Numbered from the stretch's first letter, positions 8,787 through 21,453 are shown. The stretch: 64,000 bases of DNA from Diplocarpon mali (GCA_024741835.1 JAENRP010000152.1:37130-101129); one strand, 5' to 3'. Numbers and translations: made by a program. The notes: a model not told the origin generated them from the letters alone.

Positions 8787-9784
8787 TAAGAAAAGATCAA
8801 CTCAACTTCTGCTAAGAAGCTTAATATCTACTACCTTTAGAATCGTCATTTCGAACTGCCTTAAGCAACTCGATCTCTCGATCTCGACTTTTACTATAAA
8901 CTGCCTTAAGCAACTCGTACGTAGCGCTTAGATTATCTTACTAATTTAGTTTTTAAAGAAAGCTAAACAACCTTTGAATATAAGATCAGCTCGTTTTTTC
9001 AACCCCTTACCTCTTCTATTTTATAAATAGAGATTCACCTTTAAGTTCAATTTAAATAAAAAAAAAAAAATTATTTACTATACCCTCGCTTCGCTAGCGT
9101 AAGCTACTGCCTAAAGCAGTATAATAACTTTTCTCTTCCCAACTCTCTCCCTCCCTTATAAACACTCTATACCACTCGCTTTCATCGACCTATACTTATT
9201 AACAACTCTTGCTCTATACTCTTTAATACTCCCCCTCTTTTGCGAAATCCTTAAATATAACTCGACTCCTTAAAGACCCCTCCTTGCGAATAAGTCGTCG
9301 ACCTTCTCTATACTTCCCGTCGACCTATACTTATCGATAACTCTCCTCATACTCTTTAAAGCCCCTTACTCCTTCCTTCGAAACACTTAAGTACAAACTA
9401 AAGGACCTATACCTATATATACATATAGAGACTTAATCAGCCTTAGTAGGTTATACTATACTATTAAAGACTAGGTCAACTTTAGTAGAGTAATAAGCTT
9501 TAAATCCCTAGACCCTACTTCCCCGGATTTGCACTATACCCTTAAGCAACCTTATTGCAACTCCTAATTAATAAAGAGATATAATCCCAAAGTAAAACCT
9601 TCTTTCTTAAGATCTATAAACCTATAATACCTTAATATATACTTTACTAAAAGGCTTTAAAAACGTATATAGCTCCACTTATACTAATCTTCCCCCTTTT
9701 AAATAGGTCACTATTTAGCATTAGGTCCCTTTAGACTAAATTAGATAATATAGAGAGAGTTAGTACTTAAGACCTCTAATCTTA
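8787..9784 (+). other. gypsy-E copy 1 leader
   Basis: About 1 kb between the 5' LTR and Gag with no reading frame, containing an A-run at 9059-9070 and C/T-rich blocks. It is conserved in the second copy (26882-27884), so it is a genuine untranslated leader. Confidence 0.6.
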
Positions 9785-11070
9785 TACCACTTAAGAGAAG
9801 TGAAAGGTTAACTGCACTTCCACTAGGCCTTACTACCACTAGTTCTCTAGGCCTTACTACCAACCCTAGTCCTAGAGATATTCCCCTTCTTAAGCCTACT
9901 TAAGAAGAAACCTCCTTTAGTACTGATTTTACTCTTAATCCTAGATTATAAGTGGATTCTCGAAATACTCCCCTTCTATCGATTGAAGTTAAGGAAGAAC
10001 CAACGTCTACCCTTACTATATTAGCCCCTCTTTTCTCAACTGCCTAGCAGGCCGAAATCGCAAACCTTATTAGCGCTACTATAGCTGCTACTTTTTAAAA
10101 TAATACTACTGCCCCTTCTTCCTTAAGTATTAGCCCTTAGAATACTCAGTCCCTTACCGCCGACTTACTACCTCCCTTAGACTACTACCTCCTAATTATT
10201 AAACCGTTAGTCTTAGCTATCGACCCCTATCAAATCAAGTACCTTTAAACCTATTTTAGCAACCACTAGGGCGAAATCACTTATAATACTTAAAAGATAG
10301 CTATAAAGGTATTTATTTAAAAGTACTTAAGTAACTTCACTTTAAAAGAGGACTAGATCACTACCTACTTTAAGTATATAATAGGTAAAGTTTAAAACCT
10401 AATCTTATAATATATAGATCCCGTCTTTACTAATAAGTTTATATATACTACTAATGTCTTTAAAGTCTTAGATTAAAGGTTCTTTAACTATAACTATGTT
10501 TAATCCGCTAAGCTTAAATATAATAAGCTAACTATAGGTTTATTATTATATAATGAGTTCTGATTTAAGTTCGTTACCCTTACTATAGCTAATAAGATCG
10601 ATTAATCTTACTAATTCGATAATATCTATAAAAAGGTCTTCCTAGCCTTAAAGAACGACTTTTAAATAGAGAAGTATAAAATAAATAATAATTATACTAC
10701 TTTAAATAAGTTCTTAACTATTGCAGACCGCAAGGCCTATAATATTAAGTAAGAAGAAGCCTATAATACTTAACGAATCGCCCTTGCTATCGCGTTCTCC
10801 CTTTTAAAGGACCGCGTCCTTAGTATATTAAAAAAGGAGTTATAAAGACCTATAGCTATAGCTACCTCCTTAGCTCCCTGCACTTATTCCCCCTTACTAG
10901 CGGTCTATTAAAAAGGGTCTGCCAATTCGAAGCCGTCGTCTAGTCTTTACTATAACTACAGAGCCTTTAGTTATTATATAATAGACTGCCTTAAGCTAAA
11001 GAAGTAGGGCGAGTTTATAATAGCTAAAGTTAAGATAGAAAACGACCTACTATTAGGAAATTACTAAGCT
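9785..11070 (+). pseudogene. gypsy-E copy 1 Gag pseudogene
   Basis: The start codon is ATA at 9785 where copy 2 keeps ATG (27885). The frame contains a long central region and a zinc knuckle near 10945-11000, read as Y-Y-N-Y-R-A-F-S-Y-Y-I-I-D-C where the first two Cys codons (TGT) have become TAT. One 23-bp palindrome unit lies near the N-terminus (9931). Frequent stops at former Gln codons show it is dead. Confidence 0.65.
9931..9953 (+). repeat. Palindrome unit in gypsy-E Gag
   Basis: One 23-bp unit of the ACTC...GAGT-type near-palindrome, in sense orientation. The less mutated copy in gypsy-E copy 2 is at 28035-28057. Confidence 0.6.
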
Positions 11071-11702
11071 ATAGCAAAGACTCCTACTATAGTATAGATT
11101 ATAATTTATAAAAAGACTTAGATTTTAATTCCTGCCTATTAATAGGTAGCTGCTAGTTTTTAATTCCTATAGAACTAGCTTAAAATAGATCATTTATTAA
11201 AATAGTTGCCTATATTAATAGTAGAGCTAATATTTTCGGTATTATTAAGACGTCTTTAGTATACTAGCTCTCTTAAAAACTTAAGGTGAAGTTTATTAAA
11301 CTGCTTAAACCGATTACCTCTACTAGCTATAATAGCCTTAAAGGAGAAACCATTCGATTTGCCGTCTTACTTACCCTTATAATTGATAGGCGATAAATAA
11401 ACTTCCCTTTCCTAATTATAAGCTTAAAAGCAATTGACGTTTTAATTAGTAGGAAGTTCCTAAAGTATTATAACCTTAAACAATCTTATAGAAAGGGGAA
11501 AAATAGTATCTCTTAGCCTAAGGATATACCTATTGTCCTTTACTTTAATTAACGCGTATTAATCGATCTCTTATAGTTAATTAAACCCTTAATAGCCTAG
11601 CAAGACGTCGATCGTTAAGCAGCTATAATAAACGCTAAGGACAAAGACCTAAGAATAGCCTAAGCCTAGCTCTCAGTACTAGTAAGTAATAACTCGAATT
11701 CC

Positions 11703-11815
11703 ACTCCTAGTCCTAGCCTATAAATGAAATCTGCGAACTCGAATCCTACTCCTGATCCTAGCCTATAAGTGAAAATTGCAAACTTGAATTCCACTTCTAG
11801 TCTTAGCCTATAAGT
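11703..11815 (+). repeat. Three 45-bp palindrome modules, gypsy-E copy 1
   Basis: Palindrome units at 11703-11725, 11748-11770 and 11793-11815, spaced exactly 45 bp apart (15 codons). They are in sense orientation and in frame with the polyprotein. Confidence 0.8.
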
Positions 11816-13679
11816 GGCCTCTTGCAAACTTAAGGATAGTAGTTTCTTTAAAGACTTGAAAAGAGATTTAAACTATATAAAAAAGGCCTTGCTAAAAGTA
11901 CTAGACCTTTTGCTCCCTCTTTTAATAAAGAGAAACGCTCCTTTAAAGACAGCTTATTAGATTAGCCTAATCTCAGCCTTAGCAATCGGCGCCCTCTACT
12001 ACCGCTTTATAACTAAGGTAAGATAAGCTATATAAACTTAAGAACTAGCACTTAAAGAGTTTATATTTATAAGCTCGATTTATAATCTAAACTAAGAAAT
12101 CAATCGCTAAGAATCGGCTAGGTAAGTTGAAATTAGCTCCCTTAATCTTAGTTTAATATTATAAGCTAAGTATAAGAGTAATAATAAGCTAATAGACTAA
12201 AAGCTCCCGCCTTAGTACGCTAAGTTTAAAAACGTCTTTAATCGCTAGGCCTTTAATCAACTGTCGGAACCTAGGCTAAGGGTAGATTATAAAATTAAGC
12301 TAATAAGCGAGAATAACTTAATAATCGAACCCCTCTGCCGCCTTACTAATAAATAGCTCTCAAAGGTCAAGAGCTATATTCTCAAGAACCTATATAAAGG
12401 ATTTATCAAAGCTTCGAGTTCCCCCTAAGCAGCCCTAATCCTCTTTATTAAAAAAGCTAATAGCTCCTTACGTCTATATATTAACTATCAGAAATTAAAC
12501 GCCTTAATAAAGAAAGACCCCTACCCGATTCTCCTTATTAATAAGATAATAGCACATATATCAAAAGCTTATATTTTTATAAAAATCAATATATAATAAG
12601 CCTTCTACCATATCCGCATATTAGCTGACACTAAGGACCTAACTACCTTTCGCACGCATTATAGGACCTATAAATATAAGGTTTTGCCATTCGGGCTGAC
12701 AAATAGGCCTGCTACCTTTTAGCGGTTTATTAATAATATTCTCCTTAACTACTTTAACAATTTCTACTCTACCTACTTAGATAATATTCTAATTTACTTA
12801 AAAAACTCCCTTAACTATAAGATTTACATTAAGAAGATCTTAAGAATTCTCTAATGCTATAGCCTTTAAGTAGATATTAAGAAAAGCGAGTTCAGAGTTA
12901 CTAAGACTAGGTTCCTAGGGTTTATAATTAAAGTTTATAAAATTAAGGTAAACCCTAATAAGGTCTTAATCATTTAAAAGTAGAAATATACTAAAAATGT
13001 ACATAGTGTATAAAGCTTCCTAAGGTTCTATAACTTCTACTAAAGGTTTATTCAAAGCTATAGTCGTATCTGCCGACCTTTAATAGCTCTTATAGGAAAC
13101 GTTCCTTTTGATTTCAATAACGCTTATAAGAAAGCTTAAGAAGCTCTATGCTTAAGCCTCTAAATGACATCGATCTTATACTACTATTACCCTTAAAAGC
13201 AGATAAGGCTTAAGACCGACGCTTCTAATAGAATAGTCGCCAGCGTACTCTCCTAACTTTAAAAAGACAAGAACTACCACTTAATCGGGTACTTCTTAAA
13301 GACTATAAATAATGCTAAGCTAAATTACCCTATTTATAATAAAGAGCTCTTAGCGATTTTTAGATCGTTCTATTAGTATAAGGCAAAGCTACTTAAGGCC
13401 TAGAAAACAGTATATATATATATAGATCATAAAGCCCTTAAGTACTTTATAACAACTAAGGACTTAATAGCCCAGTAGGCTCGCTAGGCGGAATTCTTTG
13501 CTGATTTCAACTTCCTTATTATATATCAAACGGGTATAACAAATATACTAGCTAATATACTCTTATATCAAGACCAGGAGCTAACCCCTCTTAAGGCTAA
13601 GAAATAAGCTTTACGCCACTAGCAGCTCTTACCTAACGATAAGCTCTTTATAGAAGTACTCGCTACTAGAGGCGATTCC

Positions 13680-13747
13680 ACTCCTAGGCCCGGCCTATAA
13701 ATAACTTTAGCGTAGATCGATTCCACTCCTAGGCCTAGCCTATAAGT
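13680..13747 (+). repeat. Two 45-bp palindrome modules before integrase, gypsy-E copy 1
   Basis: Units at 13680-13702 and 13725-13747, 45 bp apart, each with the AGGCCCGGCCT or AGGCCTAGCCT core. They lie in the linker between RNase H and integrase. Confidence 0.8.
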
Positions 13748-15404
13748 AATAACTATGCCAATCGCGCTAATAAAAGCACCTACTGACCTAATGTCTAAGG
13801 TCGAGTATAATATAGTAAACTACTATATTATCGACGAAGTCATTTAAGCTAATAAGACCTCCCCTAAGCTATAGAAGTTCTAAGATAAAGCGTAGAACTA
13901 TAGCCTCGATTACAAACTTAGCTAAGGTAAACTCTTCTTCTAAGGTAGACTTATTATACTATCCTAACCTCCCGAACTGCGAACAGCCCTAATTTGTCAT
14001 ATATATAAGCAACCTTACGTCGCATACGCTAGAATCGGGAAAATAAGACTTCTAATAGGAAGAAAATACTATTAGAAAAGCCTTAGTAGCAACGTTAGCA
14101 TTTATATTTAAAACTATTATTATTCGAGAATAAAAGCTTATTATAATAAGACCCCTGGTTTCCTATAACCCTTGCTAATTCCCAAATAAGCTTATTAATA
14201 CTTGATAATAGATTTTATAAAGCTCCCGCTTAATAAACTCGGTTATAATTTTACCCTTATAATTATCGATAGGTTATTAAAGAAGGCAGTTTCAATTCTA
14301 TACTATAATTCGGTCGACGCAAAAGACCTTATAGAGTTATTTTTAATTCATTAGATACGCCATTTCGGCATACCTAACTTAATTCTATTAGATAGAAGCG
14401 CCCAATTCGTCTTTACCTTTTAAAAAGAGCTCTATTAAATACTAGGTATAAAGGTTAAGCTAACTATAGCCTATAACCCTAATGTTAATAGCTAAATTAA
14501 GATTATAAACCAGTACTTAAAACAACGCCTTAAGCTATTCTACTCGTACTATTAAGACAATTAAAGTCGTCTCTTGCCTCTGATAGATATTACCCAATTG
14601 ACCTTACCTTACAAATCCCTAGGGCAAATTTCCCCTTTCCAAGTGCTAAACGGCTATAAGGCTCGCTCCTCTTGGAATTTAATTAACTTAAAGCCTCTAT
14701 AGATAGCAACTAAGAGAGTAAATCGTAAAACAGCGCTCTATATAGCTACTAGAGCTTAAAAAGTAGTCCAATTCGCCTAATCGTCTCTTTAAGCATAATA
14801 AATTAAAATAAAATAGCTTATAGATCTCTACTACCAGCTAATTAATTAAATTATAAAAGATGATATACTAATTAGTATTAAGAATTGGAAACTGGACCGG
14901 CCGAGCCGAAAGCTCTCCGATAAGTAATACAGCCTAATAAAAGTACTAGAAAAGCTAGGAAAAAGCTAAAAGCTATAATTACCTGATTCGCTCCGTTCGA
15001 TCTACCCTATTTTCCACTCGCACTTACTACGTAAATACATTCCTAACCCCTTGTTAGGACAAGTTCAAGAACCTCCTATACTAATTAAAGTGCTACTAAA
15101 ATAGGAGGAATAGGAGATAGAAGCAATAATTAGATCTTATATTTAAGCTCGAAAGCTTAAATATCAGATTAAGTAGAAAGGAGCTAATAAAGACCTCGAA
15201 TAGTACCCGTGCTCTAACGCTATAATAGCGCCATATACTATTTAAGATTTCCATTTAAAAAACGTTTAAGCTAAAGGACTACTAAGGGCGCTATTAAGCT
15301 AGCTTAAGTCATATAATAATAGAGTTAAAAATTATAAGGACCTAAAGGATAATACGCCTATAGATACAACTGCGCGGGCGCAGTTTTTCAAAGGGAGAGG
15401 GTAG

Positions 15405-15656
15405 TATTATAGCCGCATTACGTATACGGTTATATCACGTATCGGTTAAGTGCATAAAGTCAAGTGCACACTAAGGTAGCAAGGTGGCTGGATCATGTGC
15501 ACGCTAGTAAAGCACCTGTACTTATTCTGGAGGAGCTCTATTAGAGGCTCTCTCTCCTTTATCTTTTCTTCTTAATTATATAGCGTACCTCTTGAGGTAA
15601 TACAGTCAGCGTCATTCAATTCTCGCCTTCTGTACGCTCGAGAGCAAGTCGTAACA
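15405..15656 (+). repeat. 3' LTR of gypsy-E copy 1
   Basis: 252-bp partner of 8535-8786. It ends AAGTCGTAACA and is followed by the target duplication TTAGA. Confidence 0.85.
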
Positions 15657-15661
15657 TTAGA

Positions 15662-15737
15662 CCTATAGAATATACCTTTTATATTACTTCTTATTCCTAT
15701 ACTTAATCTTATACCTTAATAGTTTTATATTATTATA
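15662..15737 (+). mobile_element. gypsy-F solo LTR, right part
   Basis: 76 bp continuing the LTR begun at 8304. Aligned with the intact copy, CGGTTCTGTGTCGTTACA at its end has become a TA-rich string by transitions only. Confidence 0.75.
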
Positions 15738-15875
15738 TTAAATAAAGAAGTTCCTTTCTATTAAGGACGGCTTTTAATAATATCTTATCCCTTTTGAAAA
15801 TCGATTTGCAGTTATTTCGACTTTTAATAGAATTAGGATCTTAAAGATCTTTTAAATAAATTAAGAGCTTAAGTA
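15738..15875. other. Unassigned AT-rich stretch
   Basis: 138 bp between the gypsy-F LTR and the copia-B LTR. No gene, LTR or repeat is recognised. Confidence 0.5.
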
Positions 15876-16101
15876 TATTAAGATAGGTGATATAGCCATT
15901 ACTCTGATATACTATCATATGACCCTATTGCTTAATCAAAAGGATATTGATACGTATATAGCTATAGGAAAGAAAGGGGTAACCTTCCTTCCTTAACTCT
16001 TATTAATATATCGACTATTAACCTTTAAAAGCCTCCTTTACCTACTATACTAATTTACTTCAGCTTAATAAATTATAAGCCTTAGCTAAACCAATAACTA
16101 A
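15876..16101 (+). mobile_element. copia-B 5' LTR and start of leader
   Basis: The LTR spans 15876-16070 (195 bp), starting TATTAAGATAGG (TGTTGAGATGGG before RIP). AATTATAAGCC follows, the mutated primer-binding site GGTTATGAGCC. The leader is cut at 16101 by copia-C copy 1 and continues at 21709-21826. Confidence 0.8.
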
Positions 16102-16351
16102 TGTAGCAAAGGAGGTTCTCTGATAGTGAACTTGATAGTAAACTAGAAGAGAGGGCACGAAGAAGTATAAGGTGCAAACGACGATGTTGGGTGTCTTAAT
16201 TCATAAGAGCTCTCTAACTAGGAGCTATTTAAGGTAAGCGGCCTTCTTAGTGAAGGCGCTAAGTCATATAGCAAGTTATATGACATATTATATATATAAT
16301 ATATCATATGACAGATCATATAACAAATATATAATAGGCATACCTGCAACA
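16102..16351 (-). repeat. 3' LTR of copia-C copy 1
   Basis: 250 bp. On the plus strand it starts TGTAGCAAAGGAGG and ends ACCTGCAACA. It is rich in CATATGAC-type inverted repeats and is followed inward by the complement of a polypurine tract (CACCCCTTT). Confidence 0.85.
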
Positions 16352-16525
16352 CACCCCTTTAAGGAGACCTTTAAAGGTACTTGCTAGTAATATATATGAT
16401 ATTATAACTTTTATTATAGTTTATAGTTTCGTATAGAAAATCAACTTGCAGATATGGGAAATAGAGTAGAGTTCGCTAGCACGCTCTACTCTAGAGTAGG
16501 AAATCCACCCCTTAGTAAGTCAAAA

Positions 16526-16640
16526 TCAACTCGCAGGCCTAGCCCGGGAGTAAAAAAAAATCACCCCTTAATAGAAGTGTAAAAAAAATCACCTTATAAT
16601 AGAGGTATAAAAAAAAATTACCCTTTAATCGAGGTGCAGA
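16526..16640 (-). repeat. Palindrome unit and A-tract tandem repeats at the 3' end of copia-C copy 1
   Basis: One palindrome unit near 16526, then three tandem units of about 30 bp, each an A8-9 run followed by ATCACCCCTTAATAGAGGTG-like sequence (16548-16640). The same block is at 40327-40445. It lies just after the RNase H stop, so it is 3' untranslated. Confidence 0.6.
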
Positions 16641-18428
16641 ACCTTCATATTTAATAATTTGATAAAGGCGGCGTAGTTGGAGCTATTTAAGCTCTTAATA
16701 AGGCCGTTAGTAGCGTTGTCTTTAGTATTCGTATACTAGAGGTCCAAATGGCCTTTCTAAAGCTCTTACCGAATATAATAGAACTTGATATTAATATACT
16801 TCGTTCTCTAATAATATTCGGGGTTTTTAATAAGATAAAGGGCTCCTTAGTTATTATAGATCATCTCGACTTTAATAGCGTCGTCGCTGGCATAGCCTAT
16901 TTCCTTAAGTACCTGGCGTATCTAAGAGGCTTCTTATACAAATTTGCATATAGTAATATACTCTACCTTTATAGATAAGAGAGCGATAATAGTTTATCAC
17001 TTAAAGGAGGTAGTAATTACGCTATTATTAAAGAAGAAGACGGCCCTAAAATAGGAGACTTTAGTTCCTCTATCACCTACCTAATTAGAATCGCAGTAGC
17101 TATGCAATTTCTAAAGCTTTAAGTCAGTTGTTTTACTTTTAAAGGTAGTATAAAAGAATCGCATTCCTTACAAGTATTATAAAACTCGTTTTAAAGCTAC
17201 TATATATTATAGCAAAGGGTTAATAAGGAATTTGCTAAGAATAGAGCAGTAGTATAGTATATCCTAATATATATAATGCGCAAGGTACTATAGAGAACTA
17301 CAGATCTCCTAATATAGCTTCACTTCTTATAGAATAGCGCGGCCTTCAAATTTGACTATATAAACTTTATAGCTATTAGCAAAAGGCGTTAATACGCTTT
17401 TGCAATTAGTTATATAAAAACGTTTAAAAACCTTATTAATATAGGCATTTTAATAAAGTGAAATCGTTCTATTTTATCGATCTTTGACTATATATACTCT
17501 TAAGAAGTAGTTAGCCAGTTCGCTACCTATAATCTTAAAAAGGTTGCAAAGATCTCTCTTAAACTTATTATATATATTACCTCTCTTAGCTACTATAAGG
17601 AAGTCGTCGATATAAGTAATAATAAGAATCCGAGAGGCGCGGTTAATATATATGCAATTATTAGTATTAAAAGGTTGAAAATCGAGCTTTTATAGCTCAG
17701 ACCGTAGCTTTTCTTACTATAGTCATAGAGATTGCTTTAAGCTATATAAGGCCTTAAGAAGCTTAAGATAGTAGTCTTAAGGTAAAAGAACGACCTTATC
17801 TTAAGTATATCTAAGAGGTAACTTAATATAAATATTAAAGTCAGCTTTTAAATTAAGGAAAGCTATCTTAATATTAAACTGATCTAGCTCAAAGTCGTAT
17901 AGTACTACTAGCGCAATTGCAATCTTCTAAACTGCAGATTTGCAAACTTTAGCAAATATCTAATTGTAATCTCAACCTTATTATTATATATAGCCTTATA
18001 TAATAAATCTGACCTTCTATTAGGAGATTTCCCTATTTTAGTCTCTTTTAGTTTTAAAGACGAGTCTTAATCTAAGTACTTTATTATCTTTAGAGAGTTT
18101 TAAGTATTTTACTACTACCTATATATTCTTATAAGCAAGGGAATTATACTTAAAGTTGATCGCAGATCGCTATTTATCAGTATTAGTATAAGAGAGGGCT
18201 TATTCAACTGTTTTCAGGTCATTTAGGTATAGAGAGTCGAGTAAGGCCATATAGAAGGCGCCTAAATAGGCTTCCTTATTATTAAAGTTATTAGCTTTAA
18301 ATCTAAGAGTATAAGTTAAGCGAGTAGCTCTCTTCTTAAAAGGCTAAGGGTAAGCATTATTCTTTAAACCAAGAGGTCTTCCTCTCTTTCTTAGAGTTAG
18401 AAGCTCAGCTTCTCCTAAATCAGAATTG

Positions 18429-18541
18429 ACTTGCGGTCCCGGTTTAAGAGTAAAATCGTAAAAGTCAGAATTGACTCGCGGTCCTAGACTAGGAGTGAAA
18501 ATATCATTTTAAAAAGTGACTCGCAGGCCTGGCCTAAGAGT
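18429..18541 (-). repeat. Three 45-bp palindrome modules, copia-C copy 1
   Basis: Units at 18429-18451, 18474-18496 and 18519-18541, exactly 45 bp apart. Read on the coding (minus) strand they have the same sense orientation and encode TPSLGPRV-type peptide. Confidence 0.8.
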
Positions 18542-19931
18542 GAAATCACCCTTTAATTGCAGCTCTATAATTAGGCCGTCTTTATTAAATCAAATGTAAG
18601 ATAATTGAATAATCTTATTACCTATTTGCGATAGTATATAGATCTAATAGATACTTCTACTATCAAATCCGATAAGAGTACTTACCTTTGCTTTTAAAGC
18701 GAGTTTATTACTTTAAGTTCGCTTTTCTTTCTCAATTAGTATATAGACGTAATAGCCTAATACTCGAAGATGCTTAACTAAGGGAGTATAAGGCTTATTA
18801 AGCTCAATATTATCCTAAAAGACCTTATATAGAGTCTTGCTACTTAGAATATTAAAGGCGGTAAGATTGGTAATATATATTACCGAAAGAAGGAGATAAG
18901 GCCAGAGAAAGGAGGGGATATTTTAATTAATTATAGCTATTTGCAACTTTTCTATTAGTATACGAATTAATTATTCCAATCTGCTATCTTATTCTAGTAT
19001 ATATAAAGTAGATTCTTTTAAAATTATACTAAGGTTTTCTATAAGTATTTGCATTTATATAAGAGAGTACTCCTTGCCTCTATCAGTTCTCTACCGCTTG
19101 ATTATGCGATTATACTAAGTTTATAAAAGGCTGATCATCTTTTTATTTGCCTTAAAGGCATTAGATTTATTTATATAAGTCTATCCCTATCTAGCTATTA
19201 TAGCTGCGCAAGTAAAGATAGAAGCGTATTTATAGCTATTAAGGCTAGTTAGCTTTAAATAAACCACATCGATATATAGCTTATCAAGTGCCTTCGTAGG
19301 TTAAGGGCGAGCTAAACGTTTATTAATATATTAAAGAGGTCTGCCTTTCTTATAAGGAGCGCAGATTCGCGTCTTCCTTAATTTTATTTCCTTAATCTAT
19401 ATATTAATAATAGCAGATTGGGTCTTTCTGACTATTTATAAGCTAGCGTAGCCTAATCGATAGTACTAAAGCTTAATATTAAGAGGTCTATTCTTAATTG
19501 CAGCTAAGAGAGCATATCTACTTATATAATTAGAGGAGTTAGTAAAAGGCTATTCCTTATTAATATATATATTATTATCGATAGTATAAATTTCCTTTTT
19601 ATTAGATAAGAATAGCTTGCTATTTCGATAGAAGCCTTTAATTTTATTAAGTTTGCTACTTAAGTATAAGTAGATAGGTAATTAAAGTATATAAAGAGTA
19701 TTAATTAACTTAAGAATATATACCTTTCTATTAGATTTAAGTGTATTGACTTTATAAGTGCTAATACCGAGAGGTTAAATAGATCTATTAACTATACTTA
19801 AAGAGGGTAGATTATCTTAAGTAGTATAAGAAGTGAACTTAGAAAGATTATTAGAGATATACTCACTAGCACCTATATTATATAACTAACGATTCCTCAA
19901 TTTTAATAAGAAGCAGGAGGTAGAAGAACTA

Positions 19932-20007
19932 ACTCTTAATCCCGGCCTGCGAGTGGAAATTGGCCTTAGAGAGGAGTCGGAATTAAGTCCTAGGCCCGGC
20001 TCGCGAA
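19932..20007 (-). repeat. Two palindrome units, copia-C copy 1 Gag region
   Basis: Units at about 19932-19954 and 19985-20007. The second has a variant start (AGTCCTAGGCCCGGC). Their counterparts in copy 2 lie near 43760-43830. Confidence 0.6.
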
Positions 20008-21441
20008 TGAGAATTGGCCCTAGGGTTAGTAATAGCATAGTATGCCTAAAGAGGTCATTATCTGACTCTTTATCTTCCTTCTGAATCTTCCTAAAAGGCT
20101 TTTGCCTTTTAGTAATAATAATAGCAAAGATTTATCGTCCTTACCTTTAAAGTGACGAAATACGTACTTCTTCCCTAAATCCTTCTCCTAGGCCTCTCTT
20201 TTCGATTTATTAATTGCAAAGCAATCTTCTACCTTATAATATAGCTCTAGTTGCTTGCAATAAGGACAGGGGGAGTTAGGAGAGTTGGTAGTATTCCTAA
20301 AGGTACTCTTTATTAAGTCTTTAAAACCTCCCTTGTTTTCTGACTTCTTATTAGAAGAGTGCGGCTTACCAGCCGATTTATTACTATATAAGACAGTTCC
20401 GTTTATCTTTAAACTCTATAAGGCTCGAGCTTTATTAGTAATATCTTTAATAAGAGCTTTAAGCGTGATTTCTGATTTTCGTCCAGCTGCTATAGCTAAG
20501 CGAAGGTTAGAGCGTTATCGATCTACTTAAATAGGCCATCTATTGGAATAGCTAGCAATAAATATAATAGGATACTAGTAAGAGGGAGGGGCAAAGTCGA
20601 AAGCTTCTAATTTAGTGATTGAAAGCCTAAAGGCGACGATATAAGCTTCGAGTGAATTGAAGTTATTATATTTAATAGTAATATAGGTCTATATAGCGTT
20701 ATATTCAAGCACTATTCCAGATCCTTTATACTATTTTTAAAAAGCTTCCTATATATCTAAGGCAGATTTATCGCCTTCTATATAAGCTAATAGGCCTAGT
20801 TTACAATTAAGTATAATAGTAAGCTTCATCTAAGATTCCTTAGCTTCCTATCTAATCCAATTATCCCTTTCCTTAAGAGTAATAGAACAGTCCTATAAGT
20901 CAACCTTAGGTAGAGTATATATTCTAGCTTTTATATAAAGATATATAGTTAAAGCGTTTAACTTTGCAAGGTTCAAAACCTTATTCCTCTACTAGCTATA
21001 ATCCTCTACGCCTTTAAGCTTTTAAGACTCAAGGAGGCTAAGGGCAGCCGAAGATAATAACAATATCTTATTTATATATATATATATAGAGTTATCGAAA
21101 GGAGGAGAAGGAGGAAGAGGAGGAGATGAACTATTAAATTCGAGTTTAGGGTACTATATATCAGTCCCTTTAAAATTAGGTAATTCAAGCAGTAGAGTAC
21201 TTTCAGCAATTAAGCTAATAATCTTAGCTATCAATCCTAATAATTCAACTATAGTGACGAATCTTGCGTAAGCTTGGATTATTGCATAGCACTCCGAAAG
21301 GGGAGTAGCCACTATTTTATTATTGAAATAACGCTATCATACGTCATTGGTTAAGTAAAACTCAAAATATCGATCAGCCTTTTCGTTTGTAAGAGAGACT
21401 CTAATCGATGGAATTTATCGAATGCTATTCATAAGCATACG

Positions 21442-21453
21442 GGGCTCATAACC
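21442..21453 (-). other. Primer-binding site of copia-C copy 1
   Basis: GGTTATGAGCCC on the minus strand, directly next to the 5' LTR. It is complementary to the anticodon-loop region of initiator tRNA-Met, as in Drosophila copia (half-tRNA priming). It is one of the few copies not hit by RIP. Confidence 0.6.

Larger units (their letters stand above)
11180..15300 (+). pseudogene. gypsy-E copy 1 Pol pseudogene with chromodomain
   Basis: A decayed Pol. Protease lies at about 11200-11560. Three 45-bp palindrome modules sit at 11703-11815. RT lies at about 12400-12930, with LRLYINYQKLN, VLPFGLTNRPATF and the catalytic YLDN at about 12774-12785. RNase H lies at about 13190-13620. Two more modules lie at 13680-13747, just before the integrase (about 13970-14790, HGVP-like RHFGIPNL and SAQFVF). 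A chromodomain lies near 15118-15265, with KYQIKW-type and DFHLKN ends. That C-terminal chromodomain places it among chromoviruses, which target heterochromatin. Stops and TA-rich codons throughout show it is dead. Confidence 0.75.
8535..15656 (+). mobile_element. gypsy-E copy 1: complete chromovirus-type Ty3/gypsy element
   Basis: A full element of 7122 bp with two 252-bp LTRs (8535-8786 and 15405-15656) and a perfect target duplication TTAGA (8530-8534 and 15657-15661). A polypurine tract (AAAGGGAGAGGGTAG) ends at 15404. The order Gag, protease, RT, RNase H, integrase and a C-terminal chromodomain is that of Ty3/gypsy chromoviruses. It is RIP-decayed. It lies inside a gypsy-F solo LTR. Confidence 0.9.
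16637..21430 (-). pseudogene. copia-C copy 1 Gag-Pol pseudogene
   Basis: The minus strand reads Gag (about 21400-19900), then integrase (about 19480-18700, with RICAPYKKGRPL and YIDVVYLK), then RT (about 17900-17300, TYIDDFLIVAKRG at about 17588-17615), then RNase H (about 17100-16637, ending NATNGLIKSLNSSNYAAFIKLL). Integrase before RT is the Ty1/copia order. Palindrome modules sit at 19932-20007 and 18429-18541. Most sense codons for Trp and Gln have become stops, so it is dead. The plus-strand open frame at 16748-16978 is only the antisense shadow of its RNase H. Confidence 0.75.

Noticed and set aside
11703..11815. Possible CRISPR-like spacing of repeats
   Set aside because: The 45-bp arrays are in-frame parts of retrotransposon polyproteins in a eukaryote. 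The linkers between units are similar to each other, not unique spacers.
16748..16978. Plus-strand open frame of 76 codons, repeated at 40551-40781
   Set aside because: It is the antisense reading of copia-C RNase H. The minus strand encodes DNATNGLIKSLNSS-type RNase H sequence, and the frame recurs only because the element recurs.
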